A stretch of 11,656 nt of DNA from Peptoniphilaceae bacterium. GTDB taxonomy: Bacteria; Bacillota; Clostridia; Tissierellales; Peptoniphilaceae. Positions 6,604 to 11,656 of the stretch are shown piece by piece. Every line of letters starts with the position of its first letter. The first letter of the stretch is position 1. The notes beneath the pieces were generated by a model. It saw only the letters and a list, made by a program, of their open reading frames with translations, had not been told where the DNA came from and made no database searches. The stretch covers positions 1 through 11,656 of the forward strand of contig JASBZD010000030.1 of assembly GCA_029983595.1 (NCBI GenBank), given 5' to 3'. Made by a program: the position numbers and the translations under genes.

Positions 6604-7155
6604 ATGGTAAGAGCAATGACAGCTGACAATTTAAGATCTGCTTTCGGCGGAGAAAGCCAAGCGCACATGAGATACAGAATATGGGGTGCTACTGCTAAAA
6701 AAGAAGGATTTGAAAATGTTTCTAAACTTTTCATGGCTACTTCAGATGCAGAACAAATTCACGCTACACTTCACTTTAATGCATTAAAAGATGTAGAAGG
6801 AGATTTTCCAGTAACTTCAATGGCAGGATTTGGACTTTCAGAAACTTCAAAAAACCTTCAAGGTGCTATTAATGGAGAAGTTTTTGAATATACAGAAATG
6901 TACCCAGCTTATATTTCAGTAGCAGAAATGCAAGGTGAAGAAGAAGCTATAAAAGCTTATAGATTCGCTATCGAAGCAGAAAAAGTTCACGCAAAAAGAT
7001 TCCAAGAAGCAAAAGATGCTGTAGATCAAGGAAAAGACCTAGAAGTTTCAGGCGGAATATACTTATGCCCAGTTTGTGGTTATATCGGACTGGACCCAGA
7101 TGAAGAAGCTTGCCCATTATGTGGAGCTAAAAGAGCTGTATTCATCGAATACTAA
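6604..7155 (+). CDS. rbr: Rubrerythrin (diiron peroxidase with C-terminal rubredoxin domain)
   Basis: This 183-residue cytoplasmic protein reduces hydrogen peroxide in anaerobes. The N-terminal ferritin-like domain (about 1-145) carries the diiron ligands: E17 in GGESQAH, E50-x-x-H53, E92 and E95 in GEVFEY, and E126-x-x-H129. The C-terminal rubredoxin-like domain holds one iron through CPVCG (155-159) and CPLCG (170-174). Domain order and length are those of classical rubrerythrin. The ATG at 6604 has a strong SD, AGGAGGT (6590-6596), 7 nt away; a Met at 6616 is too far. It is a single-gene unit with its own promoter, a PerR-like palindrome and a terminator. Compared with neighbours such as holB it uses more TTC and ATC codons, consistent with high expression. 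Confidence 0.97.
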   Translation: MVRAMTADNLRSAFGGESQAHMRYRIWGATAKKEGFENVSKLFMATSDAEQIHATLHFNALKDVEGDFPVTSMAGFGLSETSKNLQGAINGEVFEYTEMYPAYISVAEMQGEEEAIKAYRFAIEAEKVHAKRFQEAKDAVDQGKDLEVSGGIYLCPVCGYIGLDPDEEACPLCGAKRAVFIEY

Positions 7156-7180
7156 TTCATACTTATTAAAAAAATTTTTT

Positions 7181-7210
7181 AGGGCGACTTTTTATAGGTC
7201 GTCTTTTTTT
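7181..7210 (+). terminator. Rho-independent terminator of rubrerythrin
   Basis: AGGGCGAC (7181-7188) pairs with GTCGTCTT (7198-7205), including two G-T wobbles, followed by a T-run to 7210. An A-run at 7168-7174 upstream could pair with the T-run, so weak termination from the other strand is also possible. Confidence 0.85.
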
Positions 7211-7216
7211 ATTGTA

Positions 7217-7225
7217 TGTTATAAT
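7217..7225 (+). promoter_or_regulatory. Extended -10 promoter of the decarboxylase-tmk-darA-holB-ricT operon
   Basis: TGT followed by TATAAT (7220-7225) is an extended -10 element. No good -35 is present at the right distance; that region is the right arm of the rubrerythrin terminator. The transcript would start near 7232, about 26 nt before the decarboxylase ATG. Confidence 0.6.
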
Positions 7226-7257
7226 AAGTCTAGTTTTTAATTTAGAGGAGGTAATAG

Positions 7258-8676
7258 ATGAAGACTCCAGTAATGGATGCACTTATAAAACTTAAAGAAG
7301 AAGATAGCGTATCTTTTCATTTTCCAGGCCATAAAGGCAGAGACACAAATGTAGATTGGAAAAATCTAATGCCAATGATTGATACAACCGAGACTATGGG
7401 CATGGATAATCTACTTGAACCTACAGGAATAATAAAAGAATCTCAAGAAGAAGCTGCACGAGTTTTTAAAACTAAATATACAATTTATTCCCCAAATGGA
7501 TCTACTGGCTCTAACTATATAGCTCTATCAACAGTTTTAAAACCTGGCGAAAGAGTTTTAATTCAAAGAAATTGCCATAAATCAATATATAATGCACTTA
7601 TTTTAAATAATTTAGATCCAGTTTATATTTATCCTAGATTTAATGAAAAATATAATGCTACTACTGGAGTAAGTCCAGAAGATGTAAAAAGAGAACTAGA
7701 ACTAGATCAAAATATTAAAGCAGTTGTAATAACTAGTCCTAACTACTATGGAATTTGTTCTGACATTGAAGCTATTGCGAAAATTGTACATGAAAAAGAT
7801 AAAATTTTAATAGTAGATGAAGCGCATGGACCTCATTTAATATTTTCTGATAAATACCCTAAATCAGCTATCGAATCAGGTGCTGATATAGTTATCCATT
7901 CTACTCATAAGACGCTACCTAGTATTACTCAGACTTCACTACTTCATATCTGTTCTGACAGAATAGACTATAATAAATTAAGAGATAGATTCCAATTATA
8001 TACCACTACTAGCCCTTCATATTTATTTACGGTATCTAATGAGATGGCTACAGCATATATGGAAGAAGAAGGCCGCAAAAGACTAGATGATATGTATGAT
8101 TATATTTTAGATGTAAGAAAAAGATTATCTGAAATAGAAGGCGTTAGTATTTTAGAAAAAGATGAAGACGATGGAACGATATTTGATTTAGATATTTTAA
8201 GAATTTTAATATCTGTAAAATCATTCCGTGGATCTGATTTAAAGAAAATGTTATATGAAGATTATAATATCCGTATGGAGATGAACGACCAATATAATGT
8301 TTTAGCAATGTGTACAGTAATGAATACTGAAGAAGACTATGAAGCTTTAATTGAAGCTATAAAAGATATCGCATCTAAAGCTACTGATAAAGATATAAAA
8401 ACAGTATCTATAAACATGCCAGAAGCATTTTTATCTTTATTACCTCATGAAGCTTATTTTTCTAAAAAGAAAATAGTAAAAATTGAAGATTCATTAGGTG
8501 AGGTTGTGGCTACACCTATTATCCCATATCCACCAGGAACTCCGCTTCTAGCTACTGGAGAGCTAATGACACCAGAGATACTAGAACACCTTAAATTTTT
8601 ATTAGAAAATGATATAAATATTGTAAACTTATCTGAAGATAAGTCCAGTATTGTAGTAGTAGATAGTAACGAATGA
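7258..8676 (+). CDS. PLP-dependent Orn/Lys/Arg decarboxylase family protein (YaaO-like)
   Basis: At 472 residues this matches the short Firmicutes form (B. subtilis YaaO/SpeA type), which lacks the N-terminal wing domain of the large E. coli inducible decarboxylases. Family marks are FPGHKG (22-27), GMDNL (48-52), the nucleotide-like PNGSTGSNY (79-87), DEAHG (187-191) whose Asp contacts the pyridine nitrogen, and the PLP lysine K218 in STHKT. PYPPGTPLL near residue 424 is the C-terminal domain signature. The enzyme should decarboxylate a basic amino acid to a polyamine precursor; arginine, lysine or ornithine cannot be told apart by eye. The SD is AGAGGAGGT (7244-7252). The TGA stop overlaps the tmk ATG in an ATGA, and this gene-tmk pairing is conserved in Bacillus. 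Confidence 0.92.
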   Translation: MKTPVMDALIKLKEEDSVSFHFPGHKGRDTNVDWKNLMPMIDTTETMGMDNLLEPTGIIKESQEEAARVFKTKYTIYSPNGSTGSNYIALSTVLKPGERVLIQRNCHKSIYNALILNNLDPVYIYPRFNEKYNATTGVSPEDVKRELELDQNIKAVVITSPNYYGICSDIEAIAKIVHEKDKILIVDEAHGPHLIFSDKYPKSAIESGADIVIHSTHKTLPSITQTSLLHICSDRIDYNKLRDRFQLYTTTSPSYLFTVSNEMATAYMEEEGRKRLDDMYDYILDVRKRLSEIEGVSILEKDEDDGTIFDLDILRILISVKSFRGSDLKKMLYEDYNIRMEMNDQYNVLAMCTVMNTEEDYEALIEAIKDIASKATDKDIKTVSINMPEAFLSLLPHEAYFSKKKIVKIEDSLGEVVATPIIPYPPGTPLLATGELMTPEILEHLKFLLENDINIVNLSEDKSSIVVVDSNE

Positions 8677-9320
8677 GAGGATATTTTTTAAGTATCGAGG
8701 GAACTGACGGATCTGGAAAATCTAGTGTAGCTAATCTATTAAAAGAAGAAATAGAAAAAAATGGATTCGAGGTAATTCTCACTAGAGAACCAGGTGGCTC
8801 AAAAATAGGAGAGCAGATTAGAGATATACTTTTATCTAAAGAAAATTCTGAATTATCAAAAAAATGTGAAGCGCTACTTTATGCTTCTAGCAGAGCGCAG
8901 CACGTTGACGAGGTTATTAGACCTAATCTATTAGATGGTAAAGTAGTTATTTCTGATAGATATGTTTTTTCGTCACTTGCATATCAAGGGTATTCAAGAG
9001 AATTAGGCATAGAAGATGTTATGGATATAAATAAGTTTGCTATGGGAGATGTTTATCCAGATAGAATATTATTTTTTGATATTGAGCCAGAAGTTTCAAT
9101 AAAAAGAAGATTTAATGATTCAGTAGCTGATAGAATCGAACAAGAAGGTGTCTTGTTTCAAAATAAGGTGTATAATGGTTATATGGAGTCTATTAAACTT
9201 TATCCAGAGAATGTATCCATTATAGATGCTCGTCTAACTATTGATGAAGTTTTTAATAGATGTATTGAAATTATAAGAGGTGATTTAGATGAAGCTCTTA
9301 GTAGCAATAATTCAAGATGA
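8673..9320 (+). CDS. tmk: Thymidylate kinase
   Basis: Thymidylate kinase phosphorylates dTMP to dTDP for DNA synthesis. The 215-residue protein has the P-loop GTDGSGKSS (10-18), the dTMP-binding TREPGG (37-42), DRY (95-97) with SSLAYQG after it (100-106), and an Arg-rich LID region near RRFNDS (about 144-149). The start overlaps the decarboxylase stop as ATGA and has no clear SD, so re-initiation is likely. The 3' end overlaps darA by 32 nt. Its stop is TGA. Length is at the upper end of the family's usual range (about 205-215). Confidence 0.96.
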   Translation: MRGYFLSIEGTDGSGKSSVANLLKEEIEKNGFEVILTREPGGSKIGEQIRDILLSKENSELSKKCEALLYASSRAQHVDEVIRPNLLDGKVVISDRYVFSSLAYQGYSRELGIEDVMDINKFAMGDVYPDRILFFDIEPEVSIKRRFNDSVADRIEQEGVLFQNKVYNGYMESIKLYPENVSIIDARLTIDEVFNRCIEIIRGDLDEALSSNNSR

Positions 9321-9615
9321 AGATTATGGTTTTCTAATTGATGATTTAACAGAATCTGGATTTAGAGTAACTAAACTTTCTTCTACTGGTGGTTTTTTAA
9401 AAAATGGAAACTCTACACTTTTAATTGGGGTAAATGATGATAAGGTAGAAGAATGTCTAAGCATAATCGAGAAAAACTGTAAAAAACGCACAGTGCCTAC
9501 TAACCATATCAACATTCCTTTTACAGAAGGATCTGATATGCCATATCCTATAGAAGTAAAAGTAGGAGGAGCGGTAGTTTTTATAGTAGATGTAGAAAGA
9601 GAAATTAACTTTTAA
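9289..9615 (+). CDS. darA: DarA/PstA (YaaQ), PII-like cyclic di-AMP receptor
   Basis: This 108-residue protein belongs to the PII-like c-di-AMP receptors, which form trimers and change loop conformation on binding; their downstream target is still unclear. The start MKLLVAIIQDED, the core FRVTKLSSTGGFLKNGN (25-41) and the late PYPIEVKVGGAVVFIV are close to B. subtilis DarA. R26, T28, F36, L37, N41 and G47 correspond, from memory, to reported ligand contacts; position 24, Asn in the B. subtilis and S. aureus proteins, is Gly here. The SD AAGAGGTGA (9275-9283) lies inside tmk, and the gene overlaps tmk by 32 nt in another frame. It shares the operon with tmk and holB, both DNA replication genes. 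No yaaR follows, unlike Bacillus. Confidence 0.94.
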   Translation: MKLLVAIIQDEDYGFLIDDLTESGFRVTKLSSTGGFLKNGNSTLLIGVNDDKVEECLSIIEKNCKKRTVPTNHINIPFTEGSDMPYPIEVKVGGAVVFIVDVEREINF

Positions 9616-9617
9616 AT

Positions 9618-10595
9618 ATGTCAAAAATTGACAGACTTATTGGAAATGAAAAAAGAGTTAATGAAATTTTAAATTTAGATAAAAATAAACTTCCTCATGC
9701 CATATTATTCGAAGGTATAAGTGGCATAGGTAAAAAGACAGTGGCTTTAAATCTTTCTAAAAGTCTATTTTGTCACGAGGAGAATTCTCCTTGTGAGAAA
9801 TGTCCTAAGTGTCTTCAATTTGAGAGTAATTCTCTACCAGATTTTAAATTTATTAGTAGTCAAAATGGAAGTTTAAAAAAAGAGTCTATAGAAAAATTAA
9901 TAGAATTTTTATCTATTAAACCATATGATAATAAATATAAAGTTGTAGTAGTGGAGGATTTTCATCTAGCGACCATTGAGGCTCAAAATTCACTTTTAAA
10001 AACTTTAGAAGAGCCACCAGACTATGCAAAAATTATTTTACTTTCTGAGAACAATAAAAAAATATTAGAGACGATTTTATCTAGAACCCAAGTTTTTACT
10101 TTTAGACCAATTGAAGACTATAAAATTGCTGAATATATAAATAGAAATTATAATATTAAAATGGAAGAGGCTAAATTTATAGCTAGTTTTTCTAATGGGT
10201 CTGTAGGAAAAGCGATAAAACTTTCTGAAGATAGAGATTTTTTAGAAAAAAGAAAGAATATAGTCGATATTTTTGATAGTATTTTAAAATCAGAAAGTTC
10301 AAAAGTCTTTTCTAAACTTGATTTATTAAATATTGATGATGATTTAGATTTTGTGTTAGATATGTTTTTATTGTGGCTTAGAGATCTTAGTATTTTTAAA
10401 TCATCTGGAGATATAAATTTATTATTTAATAGAGATTATAAAGAAAATTTTAACTCTGAGACTTATTTAAGTTATAGTACTATAGAAAAAATTGTAGATT
10501 TAACTATAAAACTAAAAAAAGATCTTAATTATAACCTAAATAAAGATCTAGCTTTAAGAGTTTATCTTATAAATGTTATGGAGGAATGTGCTTGA
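9618..10595 (+). CDS. holB: DNA polymerase III delta-prime subunit
   Basis: This 325-residue protein is the delta-prime subunit of the clamp loader, which with delta and DnaX (tau/gamma) opens and loads the sliding clamp. It shows an AAA+ fold with a P-loop GISGIGKKT (33-41), a zinc module C52, C59, C62, C65, the NSLLKTLEEPP segment (124-134), and the arginine-finger SRT (155-157). Family length is about 320-335. DnaX also carries these motifs but is much longer. The ATG lies 2 nt after the darA stop and has no convincing SD, suggesting coupled translation. The last four nucleotides (TTGA) overlap the ricT start. Confidence 0.93.
   Translation: MSKIDRLIGNEKRVNEILNLDKNKLPHAILFEGISGIGKKTVALNLSKSLFCHEENSPCEKCPKCLQFESNSLPDFKFISSQNGSLKKESIEKLIEFLSIKPYDNKYKVVVVEDFHLATIEAQNSLLKTLEEPPDYAKIILLSENNKKILETILSRTQVFTFRPIEDYKIAEYINRNYNIKMEEAKFIASFSNGSVGKAIKLSEDRDFLEKRKNIVDIFDSILKSESSKVFSKLDLLNIDDDLDFVLDMFLLWLRDLSIFKSSGDINLLFNRDYKENFNSETYLSYSTIEKIVDLTIKLKKDLNYNLNKDLALRVYLINVMEECA
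10580..10584 (+). promoter_or_regulatory. SD that decides the ricT start (TTG at 10592)
   Basis: GGAGG at 10580-10584 is only 1 nt from the in-frame ATG at 10586, too close to work, but 7 nt from the TTG at 10592, which is ideal. It lies inside the 3' end of holB. Confidence 0.8.
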
Positions 10596-11401
10596 TAGAG
10601 GCAGTTGGCGTACGATTCAAATGTGCAGGAACTATATATTATTTTTCACCTAATGGCGAAGATGTAAAAATTAATAATAAAGTAATAGTAGAAACATCTA
10701 GAGGATTAGAATATGGCACTTGTGTAACAGAAATTAAACACCTAGATGAAGAAGAGTTAGTAAGTCCTCTTAAAAATATTTTAAGAATAGCTACTGACGA
10801 AGATAAAATTACTCATAATCAAAATAAAATTAAAGCAATGGAAGCTAAAGAAATATGTAGAACTAAAATAAAAGAACATGGTCTAGAAATGAGTTTAGTT
10901 TCCTCAGAATATACATTTGATAATTCTAAACTTATTTTTAATTTTACAGCTGATGATAGAATAGATTTTAGAGACTTAGTAAGAGATCTAGCATCTATTT
11001 TTAAAACTCGTATTGAACTTAGACAAATAGGAGTAAGAGATCAGGCTAAAACACTAGGTGCGCTAGGCTGTTGTGGTCGCGAAACATGTTGTTCTACATT
11101 TTTATGTGATTTTGCACCAGTTACTATAAATATGGCTAAAGATCAAAGCTATTCACTAAATCCTACTAAGATATCTGGAGTATGTGGAAGACTTATGTGC
11201 TGTCTAAAATATGAACAAGATGGATATGAAAGGGCTTTAAAAGAAATGCCTAATATCGGAGATGAGGTTATGACAGATTTTGGGAAAGGTACTGTTTTAC
11301 AGCTTATTCCTCTAAAAGGAATTGTAAAAGTTAAGATAGTAAATGATGATGAAATAACTCAAGAATACATTTCTAATGAATCTATAAAAGTTTTAGGGTA
11401 A
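10592..11401 (+). CDS. ricT: RicT (YaaT), PSP1-domain [4Fe-4S] protein of the RNase Y complex
   Basis: In B. subtilis RicT forms the Y-complex with RicA and RicF, carries [4Fe-4S] clusters and directs RNase Y processing of mRNA. This 269-residue protein has the family start VGVRFKCAG, the PSP1 domain (GLEYG near 38-42, about 50-135) and a cysteine-rich core: C160-C161, C166-C167, C172, C198, C203-C204. I start it at the TTG at 10592: it has an SD 7 nt upstream and it makes the N-terminus align residue for residue with B. subtilis YaaT (13 residues up to the conserved AG). An ATG at 10586 would add two residues. TTGA overlaps the holB stop. RicA and RicF are not in this window. yabA, which normally follows, is absent. 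Confidence 0.94.
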   Translation: MIEAVGVRFKCAGTIYYFSPNGEDVKINNKVIVETSRGLEYGTCVTEIKHLDEEELVSPLKNILRIATDEDKITHNQNKIKAMEAKEICRTKIKEHGLEMSLVSSEYTFDNSKLIFNFTADDRIDFRDLVRDLASIFKTRIELRQIGVRDQAKTLGALGCCGRETCCSTFLCDFAPVTINMAKDQSYSLNPTKISGVCGRLMCCLKYEQDGYERALKEMPNIGDEVMTDFGKGTVLQLIPLKGIVKVKIVNDDEITQEYISNESIKVLG

Positions 11402-11412
11402 ACAAATTTACT

Positions 11413-11441
11413 TTGTAAAGTTCGTTAATTCATGTTATAAT
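11413..11441 (+). promoter_or_regulatory. Predicted sigma-A promoter of the ferredoxin gene
   Basis: TTGTAA (11413-11418), 17 nt, TATAAT (11436-11441), with TGT (11433-11435) forming an extended -10. A small inverted repeat, TTTAC-TTT-GTAAA (11407-11419), overlaps the -35. The transcript would start near 11448, about 25 nt before the ATG. Confidence 0.78.
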
Positions 11442-11472
11442 ATAATCAAACCATTATAGGAGGTATTTATAA

Positions 11473-11640
11473 ATGGCATATGTAATTAATGAAGATTGTA
11501 TCGCTTGTGGTGAATGTAAACCACAATGTCCAGTAGATTGTATCTCTGAAGGCGATATTTATGTAATCGATCAAGATCAATGTATCGATTGCGGTAACTG
11601 TGCTGACGTTTGTCCAGTAGACGCACCACAACCTTGCTAA
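11473..11640 (+). CDS. Clostridial-type 2[4Fe-4S] ferredoxin
   Basis: This short gene encodes 55 residues beginning MAYVINEDC. Two mirrored cluster motifs are complete: C9-x2-C12-x2-C15-x3-C19-P and C37-x2-C40-x2-C43-x3-C47-P. By the usual crossover C9, C12, C15 and C47 bind one cluster, and C37, C40, C43 and C19 the other. This low-potential electron carrier serves enzymes such as pyruvate:ferredoxin oxidoreductase and hydrogenase. Two further cysteines are present: C23 and the C-terminal C55. The SD AGGAGGT (11458-11464) is 8 nt before the ATG, and the leader closely resembles that of rubrerythrin. The gene has its own promoter; only 16 nt follow the stop, so a terminator cannot be judged. 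Confidence 0.96.
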   Translation: MAYVINEDCIACGECKPQCPVDCISEGDIYVIDQDQCIDCGNCADVCPVDAPQPC

Positions 11641-11656
11641 TAATTTGTACTTATAA

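Noticed and set aside
11401..11430. Rex-type operator (TTGTTAA-n4-TTAACAA) before the ferredoxin gene
   Set aside because: TTGTAAA followed by GTTC looks like one half-site, but the second half does not match; only a short TTTAC-TTT-GTAAA repeat remains.
1..11656. CRISPR array, insertion sequence, prophage, toxin-antitoxin, riboswitch, tRNA or rRNA
   Set aside because: No regularly spaced repeats, transposase or integrase motifs, recognisable RNA folds or defence-type genes were found; nearly all the sequence is accounted for by housekeeping genes and their signals.

Overview
This window is a low-GC, AT-rich stretch of bacterial chromosome. It is packed with housekeeping genes, all read from the + strand, most of them separated by short gaps or overlapping. 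Gene content, order and Shine-Dalgarno (SD) style (AGGAGGT) point to a Gram-positive anaerobe of the Firmicutes. The clostridial-type 2[4Fe-4S] ferredoxin and the rubrerythrin indicate an obligate anaerobe, and the overall flavour resembles Tissierellia/Peptoniphilaceae (Anaerococcus, Peptoniphilus, Finegoldia). That genus-level guess is inference.

Layout: (1) 1-2483, cell wall and division: the 3' part of murG, divIB/ftsQ, then ftsZ with its own promoter and a strong intrinsic terminator. (2) 2499-4269, nrdR (repressor of ribonucleotide reductase genes) overlapping rarA/mgsA (AAA+ replication-fork/recombination ATPase). (3) 4286-6506, a consensus promoter, rpmE (ribosomal protein L31), a terminator overlapping the rpmE stop codon, then prmC and prfA. 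PrmC methylates the GGQ glutamine of release factor 1, which prfA encodes. (4) 6518-7210, a PerR-box-like palindrome, promoter, rubrerythrin and terminator. (5) 7217-11401, an operon matching the Bacillus yaaO-tmk-yaaQ-holB-yaaT block: PLP amino-acid decarboxylase, thymidylate kinase, the c-di-AMP receptor DarA, DNA polymerase III delta-prime, and RicT. yaaR is missing from inside the block and yabA from its end. (6) 11413-11640, a promoter and a short ferredoxin gene of 55 codons.

I found no mobile element, CRISPR array, tRNA/rRNA, phage gene or obvious undescribed multi-gene system. The points worth a second look are regulatory or concern annotation: a 6-1-6 palindrome upstream of the rubrerythrin promoter, an 8-bp hairpin abutting the ftsZ SD, terminators placed 13-15 nt before the start codons of nrdR and prmC, a TTG start for ricT that is supported by its SD, and an unusual SSS in place of the usual R-x-G in MurG.
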